A stretch of 64,000 nt of DNA, from NCBI GenBank assembly GCA_963966185.1, contig CAWZYM010000087.1:1046001-1110000 (forward strand), in the 5' to 3' direction. The notes below the pieces were generated by a model, which worked only from the letters and a program-made list of their open reading frames with translations, ran no database searches and was not told where the DNA came from. Of this stretch, positions 23,682-34,382 are shown piece by piece. This stretch comes from Rhabditoides inermis (lineage: Eukaryota; Nematoda; Chromadorea; Rhabditida; Rhabditidae). Both the position numbers and the translations under genes were made by a program. The stretch's first letter is position 1, and each line of letters begins with the position of its first letter.

Positions 23682-24716
23682 TTAGTGAGTGGGATTGGAG
23701 AGGAACAGCGGCTGCTTTGTAATTCGTCGGGGAGAGGGCTTGGTTCTGGGTCCAGTTGGGCTGTAGCAGCCGAAACGACTGCAGTTGGTGTAGACATTGC
23801 GAGGGTGCGGGGAAGGAGCCAGGGATGTGGAGGGGTCTTCTGTGGCGAGGGGAGGCTTGCCGTGCGGCGGCCGTCTCACGCCGAGAGAACCCGATCGAAT
23901 GCGTGTGGGAGCTGCGGATGTGGTGGTGGCATGCCTGACTGCGGCAGACGAAGTGGCCGGTGCATCGCTAGGCTTCACAGAATGCACGCGGAGTCCCCGA
24001 GCGAGGGGAGAGGAGGGGGAGGAGGAGGGTGCTATGGTGGTAGCATGCCTGACTGCGGCAGAAGAAGGTGCGATGGTGGTCTCATCATCCAGCGGCGGCT
24101 TTCCGTGAGGTCCTCCGTGCGGCCGGTGGGTGTGCGCCCGCGGGGGAACGGGTGGAGAGGGAGGGCTGGGCGGCAGGGTGATGACCGCTCTGTCGGAGGG
24201 AGTGGTGCGCGGGCGGTGCGGGAGGTGTAGGTGGGGGTAGGGCACGCTGCGTCTCACTCTGTCCAGTGAAGAGTGCGCGTATGGCGGGTGCAGTTGGCAG
24301 TTCTGGAAGGGGTTGGTTATCGACTGTTGTAGTTTTACTGACTTGAGATCACCGAACTTGTGTTGCTCGCAAAAAGTCTATCGTGAGTAGTTCAAAGGAA
24401 GATAGAGAGCAATAACACGCAACACATGAGCGGCTGAGCCACAAATGGATAGCAAGCAAGATCGAAACACATCGCTCTAGCGGAGGCTACATTATGTTTT
24501 TATCTTACACTTTTTTCATGCCGTATGCAATTGCTCATTATGATGTCTTGCACTGTTTCTCTCATATTTACACGGTATTAAACTTATTCTTATTATTCCT
24601 TAATGCGAACTCACATTCTCGACGTGTTTCGGGTGATGGGGCGGGGCGCATGGCAGTCGGGCGGCCACGACTGCGACCGCAGCGCACAGGAGGGCGAATC
24701 GAAGGCAGGACGACAT
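23682..24716 (-). CDS. Secreted proline-rich repeat protein, unrecognised
   Basis: Two-exon model, 240 residues: 24615-24716 and 23682-24302, joined in phase 0 by GTGAGT and TTCCAG. Exon 1 is almost entirely a signal peptide (MSSCLRFALLCAAVAVVAA). Exon 2 is rich in Pro, Ser, Thr, His and Arg, with internal duplications: SSAAVRHATT occurs twice, PHGKPPL twice and TTIAPSS twice. Near the C-terminus is a small Cys pair (NCSRFGCY) followed by a dibasic RR, and another RR follows VR near the exon 2 start, so a processed peptide precursor is conceivable. A TATA box sits upstream. I recognise no family; mucin-like, cuticle-associated and neuropeptide-precursor roles are all open. Confidence 0.6.
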
Positions 24717-24743
24717 CCTTGCACTCTCTCCCCGGGCTTGTCC

Positions 24744-24750
24744 ATTTATA
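24744..24750 (-). promoter_or_regulatory. TATA box
   Basis: TATAAAT on the minus strand, about 30 bp upstream of the start codon of the gene ending at 24716, followed by a short GC-rich leader. The spacing implies a very short 5' UTR. Confidence 0.55.
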
Positions 24751-24946
24751 CGTCCGCCTTATCTGTTTACTCTTTACCATGCAACTATACAATTGGTGAT
24801 AGTGGGGGTAGTAGGCTGGTAGGCAAGGACGATTGTTTGTCGTGTGGCTCTAATGAAATGCCACAAAACTATTTGGTCTATAACAAACACTGCCCACACA
24901 CATTGAGATAACTCAAAAGTAGCTATCATAACATATGACAGGAGGA

Positions 24947-24986
<40 letters not shown>

Positions 24987-25667
24987 AGGGAGGGAGAGAT
25001 AGAGAGAGAGGGAAAGAGAGAAAGAAAGAAAGAGAGAGAGAGGGGGGAGATATAAAACACAAATCACAAATGAAGTGGACAAACAGTTCGCCTGAGAGAT
25101 CGAACATTCGCCACTTTCACTCACTCGGATTACCTCGGCGGGTTGACTTTTAAAATCAACGAGTTTCCCGCTGGCTGACGACAAAGGGACAAAGTAATCA
25201 TTGATCACTCATACATGTTTCGCTGGATGTCTGAAACTGTGACAATTGAAAACGTTTGTTTGTGTGTTTTGTGTTCTGATCACATCATCACATGTCGCGC
25301 CCGTTTATAACCCTCGTTTTGGAATATTTAGGTTATTTATATTTTGAGGGTCTACCTAGTTATCAGTTGACACTCGGTTGAGTCATAAAATATCATTTGA
25401 CCAGTCGTCGCCACTCGCTGTTTCAGTCGTCTGCTTATAAGCTCCCACTCACGCGTCGGTCATTTACCCCTCACTCTCTTATCCTCTTGTTTCCACCGCA
25501 ATCGCTGTTTTCTCCGAGACTTTGCGGCCATTTCACCGTTTGTTTGCCTTTACTCGCTATTCTCGCCAAATGTGTCCCCAGTTCTCGAGACACTTTTGAT
25601 TTTTAACACATTACTGTAATCACGTGCATTACTGTATTACTGTATTTTTTACTGGAACTACTTTCAG
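24751..25667. other. Divergent intergenic region with GA-rich tract
   Basis: About 920 bp between the minus-strand secreted gene and the plus-strand gene at 25668. A GA-rich block with runs of G lies at 24949-25050. The rest is AT-rich without a supported gene. Confidence 0.55.
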
Positions 25668-26146
25668 ATGTGTCGCTTCTTCTTTCCCACCGTGTTTTGC
25701 GTCATTATCATCATCGTCATGGTTCAGGTCGGTTTTTAGAAAGTTGCTAGGATAAATTAGCACATTTTCGAAATTCTTAATTAGTAAAATAAACGCTTTA
25801 ACTTTTACTTTTCAGGCGATAATTCTGTTCAGCCAGAGCAAAAACAGCGTCGAATTGGTGGAAGAGATATTTTGCGAAGGAGAAGTGAGTGAATTTAGCT
25901 AATTCACATTTTCAGAAGTTATTTTATAGAACCATCTCATTTCAGGACTGTCCGGAGATAGTAGAACGATTTGTGGATCACGACCATAATTTTACTGAAC
26001 ATCTCGAGAAGGAGAAGGAGGAGGGGAAGCCAGGTATGAAAGACGATGCCACACAAACGGAGGAGTCAACGACTACAACTCCACTCGCACCCACCACCAA
26101 ATCTGTTCACGCCGTGCTGCGAACAAAGTGTCGAAACTGCGCCTGA
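25668..26146 (+). CDS. Small secreted or signal-anchored acidic protein, unrecognised
   Basis: Three exons (25668-25727, 25816-25884, 25946-26146) with GT/TTTCAG borders give 109 residues, all joined in phase 0. The start codon directly abuts CTTTCAG, so the first exon probably begins at a trans-splice site. The N-terminus is strongly hydrophobic (PTVFCVIIIIVMVQAIILF), a signal peptide or anchor. Then come an acidic segment with two cysteines (EEIFCEGEDCPEIVE), a charged stretch, a Thr-rich linker and a C-terminal CRNCA. Few cysteines and low complexity at the end suggest a short secreted or type II membrane protein. No family recognised. Confidence 0.6.
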
Positions 26147-26623
26147 TGTTCTGTGTATGCGAACGAAAAGACCTCAAAAACAAACACTCCCTTACCGTGT
26201 TGTTGCGTTGTTTCTTTCCATATTCTCTCGTTTTGTTCAACTTAACGGGTATACTGTACTTTGATCTCCAGTTTTCAATATGTTTGTCCATTTGATTCGA
26301 TAAATGATGAACCATTTAGTAGTCTTCGAACATCTCGATGAATTCACAACTTTTATTGCAGTGAGAATATGAATATGATCTCACGAATCTTTACATAGTT
26401 TCCAGTGGGCTGTCATTGTCCTCAAACGATTCAAATACGGGTGAGATTGATACTATCAATCAATGACGTCACCATGTACATTGTGTTTTGGGGACATTGG
26501 CGCTGGTTCGCTTGGCGACATAAAAGAGTGAGGCTGAGGCTGATAGATATGAACTGGTTGTTGGTTGTACTCTGCACTTACAGTGAATTAACAAACCATC
26601 CACCACGCGAGCACATATTTATA

Positions 26624-27062
26624 ATATAATTATAATATTATTATATATTATATTATTATATTATATTATTATTATATTATATTATTATATTATATTATAT
26701 TATATATTATATTATATTATATTATATTATATTATATTATATTATATTATATTATATTATATTATATTATATTATATTATATTATATTATATTATATTAT
26801 ATTATATTATATTATATTATATTATATTATATTATATTATATTATATTATATTATATTATATTATATTATATTATATTATATTATATTATATTATATTAT
26901 ATTATATTATATTATATTATATTATATTATATTATATTATATTATATTATATTATATTATATTATATTATATTATATTATATTATATTATATTATATTAT
27001 ATTATATTATATTATATTATATTATATTATATTATATTATTTATAATATAATATAATTTATA
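26624..27062. repeat. (ATTAT)n pentanucleotide satellite
   Basis: Irregular ATATT/ATTAT mixtures from 26624, then an uninterrupted ATTAT array from about 26703 to 27040, ending in TTATAATATAAT. Pure A+T over more than 400 bp. No coding potential. Confidence 0.97.
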
Positions 27063-27183
27063 ATTCATTGCTTTATTTTGATAGTAAAAAAGTGGGATCA
27101 ATAAGCTCACGAATCTTGGACTTTGCTCGGGAAAATTTCAGTGGTGTACTGAAGGAGTAAAAATCAGACAGCTCGAAATGTTC

Positions 27184-27370
27184 ACCTTCGCCTACCGTAA
27201 TTCTAAGGGGACGGTGTAGGTCAAAATATTCTTCTACCGCATTCCGTAATTCTAAGGGAACAATGTATAGGTCAAATTATTCTCTCACCGTAAATCTAAG
27301 GGGACGATGTCGGTCAAATTATTCTCCTACCGTAATTCTAAGGGGATGATGTCGGTCAAATTATTATTCT
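27184..27370. repeat. Degenerate inverted copies of the 42-bp minisatellite
   Basis: About four diverged units reading TACCGTAATTCTAAGGGGAC then GATGTCGGTCAAATTATTCT, the reverse complement of the array at 1-480. The two arrays are 27 kb apart in opposite orientation, so this is a dispersed family, probably once carried by a transposable element. Confidence 0.85.
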
Positions 27371-27607
27371 TCCGTATTTTCTAAAAAAAAACTCTGAATC
27401 TGACTGTATGTGTATGTACTATTTTCACACCGCAATCAAAAAATTGTGGAAAAACTAATGTACGTTCGTTGATTTGTTACATCACATCACTTGAACGTGA
27501 CTGCTGGTAGATAAAACACTTGTTTGTGGTGTATCAAACGGTTGATGGTAGATTATGGTCGTTCCAGGCGTCTTATTGATAAATACGATTCGGTTCACGT
27601 GCGTATC

Positions 27608-27724
<117 letters not shown>

Positions 27725-28432
27725 ATTCTCTCTCTCTCATCCTCCCACACCCTCTCTCCCACTCCCACTCTTTTTATGTGCTCAACATCGTGTATCATGT
27801 TTGGGAGCCGGTGCAAGTCACGTGTTTCCAGCGATGTTGGTGTATGCATTTGTGGTTTTATAGTAAAAATCGTAGACACTTGGCAAACGTAATCCTCATT
27901 TTAGGCGTGGAAACTAGTTGCAAACAAGTGAATGTGTGACAATGTCTTGTGTCTAACAAAAATCCAATCAAAAGTTTCTCTCGGGATCTCAGTACACTAT
28001 GATTAGCTATGGATCTGGATGAACATAGTCCGCCTCTATTCGTCACTGCTCGCCAGTTTCATCCAGATCTCGCCGCTCAATGTCAGTCCTGGTCGCCCCT
28101 GGTCACCTGGTCACCTCACACCTTGTCACACAAAGTATGCGACTTGGCATTACGATATTCTGAACAAGTATAGTCAAATTTACCGTAAATTGCAAATATT
28201 CCGATTCTAATTCTGAACAAGTACTTACAGTTGTAGTTTCAACAAGTCTGATAATAAATGCGCATGTGTTCTCAGCACTCTCTACCTCTATGTACACGTA
28301 CAGTCTTCGTGCTCGAATTTTCGAATTGAAGAAATTCTGACATGAGAAACTACAACCACACACGAAATTGTAGTTCCGAGCGCGACGCGGGCTTCAAAAG
28401 CTAACCATATCACTCGTATCTGACATTGAGAC

Positions 28433-31400
28433 ATGATAACAGTTATCGCTACAGTCTTTTCTGTAAGTCTACAGTAATTTTATCGGATATTCAACGTTTT
28501 TAGATCATTTCCCTAATTTTTTACGTATTCATTCTTGGAGTGATTTTCGCCGCAAAGAGCAATGTGCTCAAATCGTCGTTCTTTATGCTTTTCGCGTGGA
28601 CTGGTAAGGAAGAGAAAGAGAAAGAAAGAGAAAAGACGGATTCTAAATACATAGAATTTAGGCTTTGCGGGTGTATTGTTAGGCATTTTGAACCTAGTGT
28701 TTTTCCAACTCGCGTTGACGGATAGTATCGACGGCAAGGAGTGGCTATACATACTTATCAACACGGCAGCATACTCGGTCAGCTACGCAAATCTACTCGG
28801 TAAGTGAAGTTTGCATTTCGATGAATTCATTATAAAATAATAACTTTTCTGTGTTATGAGTGTATCGTATGCACTTGTTGTATAGTCAGAATATACTAAA
28901 CTGGGTTGTTCACCATCTCTTTCTTACCACACTTTCACTTTCTCTAATTCTGGATAAATGATTGATTGATGTAATGAATCCTCTCGGAAGGAAGGTTTGG
29001 AAGGCTGTCAACTCGTTTCCCGCCCCCATTCACACTGGAAGAGGTCAGAAGCTCTCTATGAAACGGAATGTCTCCTCCGGCCCCGACGGCCCCGAGTCAA
29101 CGGAGATGCTTCTCTACTCGCCAGACAGCATGCTCGAGATGATCGTCTCGCTGTTCAACCGTTGTGTGGAGGGTGGAGAAGTGGCGGACGGAATGGCCGA
29201 TTCGCTCATCACGCTGCTCTTCAAGAAGGGCGACAGTCAGGATATCGGCAACTACCGAGCCGTGGCCGTCTCCTCTTCAATCCTGAAGCTGCTAGTGAAG
29301 TGCATCCTGGCCCGCACCCGACCGACTCTCGACGACCACCAGCCCCCGGAGCAAGCGGGTTTTCGACCTGGATACTCGGGCGCCGACCAGATTCTCGCCT
29401 GCCGCGAGATGATCTACCGCGCCCACCGACACAACCTTCACCTGTACCTCGTCTTCGTTGACTACAAGAAGGCGTACGACAGTGTGGAATTCGAGGATGC
29501 GTGAAACTCTCTGCGTGCACACGGAGAGGACCCGGCGTACATTCGAATGCTGCAGTTGGTCTACAACACTGGACGAACGAAGGTGCTGGTTCGAGGATCC
29601 ACTGCTGACATCTCCGTTGGAAAAGGAGCCCGGCAAGGCTGTCCCTACTCTCCTTTCATCTTCAACAGCGTCCTCGCTGAAGTGTTCAGAAGAGAGGAGT
29701 TCAACTACAGCGGCGCCGGCTTCGACATCGACGGGAAGAAGCTGACTCATCTCGCCTACGCAGACGACGTGGTTCTGTTTGCCAAGTCGCCAGCTGCGGC
29801 GAAGAAGATGCTGAACGAAGTGGCGGAGCAGAGCAAGAAGTACGGACTGGAGGTGACCAGACAGATGGCAATGACCAACGCGCACCAGAAGGACACCTAC
29901 CTGGACAACTCGAGGATCGAGTACGTACGAGAGTTCATCTACCTGGGGAGGCTGCTGAGCTGTGAGAAAGACGACACGGAAGAGGTCACCCGCCGCATCC
30001 AGAGCGGATGGGCTGCCTTCCAACGACACAAGCATTTCCTCACTCTACGACGAGCTCCTATGCGACTGCGCCGGAGGGTCATGCAAGAAGTGAAGCAAAG
30101 GAAATGGAAGTTCGCGGAACGTCTCTTCAATGCGGACGGCTACAGATGGGCAAAGGCGACTGTCAACTGGAAGCCGAAGAAGACTGCTCGACCAGGCAGA
30201 CCTTACAAAGAGTGGGAAGATGACTTCACGGACGCTATGCAATTCATGAAGAAGAACGATGCAAAGAAGGAATGGCGACGCATCGTCACCGAAGACCGCC
30301 GACCTCTCATGCTATATGTAGATGAAAATGCGATTCTGGAGAAATATTTCATTTGATTTAATTGATTGAATCCTCTGCAACTTCCAGGTCAAGTGCTGAT
30401 CAGTCTCAATCGTTTCACATGCGTCTACAAACCGCTAACCTACTCCGAGGTGAAGCTTACTTTTTATGTAAATATTATATATTTTACAAACGTTTTTATT
30501 TAGGTATTCAGTAAGCGACGCACAACAATTGCGATCGTCTTTCAATTCTGCATTCCTATCATATCACAGTCGTACACGCTCTTGGCGAAACCGCAGTTCG
30601 TGAAAGTCGAAGAGGGATATAGATACATCGGAATGGACGATCTGTTTCAGGAGGTAGAGAGAGAGGGGAGAGAGAGAGAGAGGGAGAGAGGGAGAGAGAC
30701 AGAGAGAGAGACAGAGAGAAAGAGATGAAGAGAGAGGGAGAGAGAGAGACGTGGTGCTTCAGGTCGTGCCAATCGTCAACATGGTCGTTTTGTTCGGCGT
30801 GTCTTTCACGGACTCTGTGCTCTGTATCGTCACCGGATATCTGTGGTCTAAAATCACTGGCAGCCAAACCACCAGGAGAATGAAGCAGGTTCGAAAGCAC
30901 TGTGAACAAAAAAGCGTGTCTTTTCCATCTATTTGATAAGTAGCAGCCGTTCGCCGCTCGCCTCTCTCTACCCACAATTATAGAGACGTGGAGAGAGAGA
31001 GAGAGAGAGAGCCTAGAAAGAGCTCGTGTCGCGTGCGCGCGCTGCGGCTACGGGTCCTAACTCGCAGTTACGCAGTTTTTTGGCTTTTCGAATGTCGTAT
31101 CCGTTCCAACTCTTTCACAGTTGCCGCGAGTCATATAGCAATCGTGTGTACCGTACGACGAAACCGGAACACATACATTTGTATTTACCGGGGATTTTTG
31201 CAAACTGTCCCTTATTTCGGAAACTGTCCCTTATTTTTTCAAAAACCCGGGATTCTACCTTCCTGCCTTACGGGACTTACCGAGAAATACGTGAATAGCT
31301 CTAGATCGTCAATGGAACGGTACATAAGTTGTAGTCGCTAGTCACTTGTTGCTTCGTCGTTGTCGCATTGTTCAGCAATACAGACCACGTAGATCACTAT

Positions 31401-32723
31401 ATACCATAAACGGAAACTGCTGATCGAAATTTGTAGCAGTGTCTTGATGACTCACTGAAGGTGTAGGAAGCGGGAATTGTACCTGTACACCTTTTTGCAC
31501 GTAAAATTGTTCCGTTCTTTCGCACAATTTACATAACACACTACCTTTACTCTCTATGATATCTCTTGTTCCCTGTTCCACCGAGTAGGCAGTACTCTCC
31601 TCTAATAGTAGGGACCCGAGTAAACTAGTATTTTTTTTTAAATAACCCGAGTTTGATTCCTTTTTGTTCTGGACGGTTGAAGTAGTTTCTGTGTCTGTGT
31701 TTGAGATGACATCCCATTCTATGCGCTCGTATGGGTGCCAATGGGCTCTGTCACAGTCTTCACTTTGTCCCTACTCACGGGTCTGATCGGTAGTTTGTTG
31801 GATGCTGTGTGTTGTGATTTTGAGATTTCTGATTATGAATAAATACATTATTAAACTAGTATGAACACGAATGAACAAAATAAATTTGAAAAAAAAACCA
31901 AAAACCTTTATCTTTCCATCTTTGTGCAGAAACGGAACGTGGAACGTGTGACATTTGAAATTTAAACACATAAACATCGACACATCTATTCCAGGACCGC
32001 TCTCTGTTCATCTACACCATTCTCATCACGCTGTTCAATCTGCTCATGTGCGCGCAACAGGGGCTGATGAAGTATGCGATGGACACAGGTGAGAGGGAGA
32101 GGGAGAGGGAGAGGGAGAGGGAGAGGGAGAGGGAGAGGGAGAGGGAGAGGGAGAGGGAGAGGGAGAGGGAGAGGGAGAGGGAGAGGGAGAGGGAGAGGGA
32201 GAGGGAGAGGGAGAGGGAGAGGGAGAGGGAGAGGGAGAGGGAGAGGGAGAGGGAGAGGGAGAGGGAGAGGGAGAGGGAGAGGGAGAGGGAGAGGGAGAGG
32301 GAGAGGGAGAGGGAGAGGGAGAGGGAGAGGGAGAGGGAGAGGGAGAGGGAGAGGGAGAGGGAGAGGGAGAGGGAGAGGGAGAGGGAGAGGGAGAGGGAGA
32401 GGGAGAGGGAGAGGGAGAGGGAGAGGGAGAGGGAGAGGGAGAGGGAGAGGGAGAGGGAGAGGGAGAGGGAGAGGTATTCAGACAACTCGTCCCTCGTCGT
32501 ATGGGCTGTGGAGCAGTACCCGTGGCTGACAGCTCTCATGCTCTATGTGTCTCCCTACGCGATACTAGTGCTCAGCAAGGAGCTGAGGAGTGAGGTATGA
32601 TCTCTCTCTCTCTCTCTCACACACACACTCTCTCTTATCCTATCACTTTTTCAGATCGCAAGACGTCTGCATCTCTCCAAGAGACGCGAAGTCAGCTCTA
32701 TGAACACGATAACTAAAATATGA
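28433..32723 (+). CDS. Nematode serpentine (7TM) chemoreceptor, srg/srv-like
   Basis: Predicted G-protein-coupled chemosensory receptor of the neuronal plasma membrane. Nine exons: 28433-28462, 28504-28603, 28662-28799, 30388-30449, 30504-30653, 30763-30888, 31995-32088, 32482-32594 and 32655-32723. The N-terminus is short and the first helix begins almost at once ([20 protein letters not shown]). The third exon ends in a helix ([15 protein letters not shown]), followed by the intracellular-end motif [18 protein letters not shown], which resembles the NRF/Y motif after helix 3 in Srg/Srv receptors. Further helices are in [55 protein letters not shown] and [22 protein letters not shown] lies at 32741-32746. 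Subfamily assignment is from memory of the family pattern. Intron 3 carries a LINE and intron 7 a GGGAGA array. Confidence 0.82.
28985..30356 (+). pseudogene. Reverse transcriptase remnant of the LINE
   Basis: Two blocks in one frame (to 29501, and 29505-30356) separated by a single TGA. Visible in order: fingers/palm motifs, the D of [10 protein letters not shown], then the YADD box at about 29755-29775, so catalytic aspartates remain but the protein cannot be made as one chain. The N-terminal endonuclease and a stretch downstream of the RT are absent. Not expected to be active. Confidence 0.85.
28985..30366 (+). mobile_element. 5'-truncated RTE-like LINE
   Basis: A 1,382-bp insertion in chemoreceptor intron 3, flanked by a 10-bp direct repeat TGAATCCTCT (28975-28984 and 30367-30376). 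It encodes a reverse transcriptase: [62 protein letters not shown] and the catalytic [11 protein letters not shown], then an RTE-type tail ([11 protein letters not shown]). The endonuclease is missing (5' truncation). One in-frame TGA lies at 29502-29504, and the expected segment between the RT and the tail appears deleted in frame near 30090. The 3' end is ATTGATT-rich, as in RTE elements. It is in sense orientation relative to the host gene. Confidence 0.85.
30650..30745. repeat. GA-rich intron of chemoreceptor
   Basis: The intron between exons 30504-30653 and 30763-30888 is nearly all interrupted GA repeat from the donor (GAG|GTAGAGAG) to a short CTTCAG acceptor region. Confidence 0.9.
32092..32474. 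repeat. (GGGAGA)n array filling an intron
   Basis: About 63 uninterrupted GGGAGA units from the donor GTGAGAGGGAGAG of exon 31995-32088 to GGTATTCAG, the acceptor of exon 32482-32594. Apart from splice signals the whole 393-bp intron is repeat. The sense strand is pure purine. The array is open in all frames, giving spurious ORFs across both exons. Confidence 0.97.
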
Positions 32724-32746
32724 TGATGATTATTTCCGAGAATAAA

Positions 32747-33654
32747 GTGTGGTGATCTTTGTACGCACTGCGAATGGTTTGCCAACTTTGCCCGATATGG
32801 TATGTCGTGGGAGGATCGAGTACAACCGTATAACTACTCTAACATATTCAAATTCATTCACCGATTTCGGAGTCGTGACGAGAGCATTCTATTCTCGAAA
32901 GATGAAAGGGGTTTTTCTCATAAATGAAACGTCCTTGCAACGTGCGACTTGGCACACTATCACCATTTGACGAGTGGAATCAGTTAGGTGTTCTTTATTA
33001 AGGTGCGGTCAGTATCTTCGAAAGCCATTCGGGAGTGTTTCGATGGCATATCAAGGCATTCCGAAGTGTTCGGGAGTGCTCGGGAGTATTCCGGAGGCAT
33101 TCGGGAGTATTTCGAAGAGACTGGCCCCTACTTTATAGAGAACTGGAGGCTCGAGTTTTGGTTGCGGGCGGACAAGTGTTTTGTGGACTAAGAAAAAGAA
33201 GAAGGTGGAGCAGGAGCAGGAGAAAAAGGAACAATAGTTCGAGGAGGAGGAGAAGTCGGTGGATGCACAGAAGGTGGAGCAGATGGAAGTGCTGAAGCAG
33301 TGTGAGAATGTGAAGTCGGTCAAACATGTGAACAGTGAACACGGGTGCTTGTGCATGAAAATGACAGGCAATTGCGCTGACACGTTGGTTTGTTGCTCTT
33401 TTGATCGAGTCGGGATTTTGGTATTGACTGGTCCTTGTAATAATGACCCTTGTATCGGACAGCGAAGTGAACAGGATAGTCGCTGAGAGTGATGGAGCCT
33501 GTAGTGACAAGTGCGAGACTGCACGAGTACCCGGTCAAAGAGTTGAGGAGGCTATGGAATACTCTGCTAGAGGTCTATTTCTTGATCCGTGAACGACTCA
33601 TCTGAACTCTGCGATGACTGCGCCCTGGTCGTAAAACGTGAAACCTATCCCCCT

Positions 33655-33691
<37 letters not shown>

Positions 33692-34326
33692 CTCTTTCTC
33701 TCTCTTTCTCCTCTCTCTCTCTCTCCATCGCTCTCACCCGACCGCCTTTGATCCCTCCTATCACACCCGGACATCTTCATAATTCAAATGAATAGCTGCT
33801 GTGAGGTAGGTGAGTGTGTGCGCCGCGTACAAAAGACCGTTGTGTCAACGCACCTCTCTCTCTCACCCCCTCTCTCCCCCTCTCTCTCTCTCTCTCGCGC
33901 GCGCTCTCTCTCTCTCTCTCTCTCGCCTGCCTTTTTGTAACTGGACACCTCTTTCATGCGCATATGGTGTGAATAGATGCGCACCGTAATTATCTCACTT
34001 CACAGAGCCCCACCCGCCGGGGATACTGTAGCCGCGAGTGTCGAATTCGATACTGTAATTTCGATAGCATAGAGTTGATTACGGGCACTTTGCTATGGAA
34101 ACTGTTTGTCATTCTTTCATTGACTCGTTTCAAAATACCTGGCCGAGTTCATCGAAAACTGATTTTTGTTCATCGAAAAGTTGTTTCACGCTCTATCGCA
34201 GTTCTCGCTAGTGTGTTGTGTTGAGACTTGTGTGTGTGTGTGTGGGGAAGATTCTGTTTTATGTTCAGTCTGCGGGATTTTACGAGTTCACGAGCTATAA
34301 CGTGGCGAGATTTGCGCCGACTTCGC

Positions 34327-34382
<56 letters not shown>

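Noticed and set aside
32046..32600. Arg-Glu and Arg-Gly repeat frames across the GGGAGA array
   Set aside because: Read-through of an intron flanked by a good donor and acceptor whose removal restores the chemoreceptor frame.
33190..33486. Lys/Glu-rich frame followed by a Cys-containing segment
   Set aside because: Contains a stop and lacks a start or splice context; at best an old pseudogene fragment.
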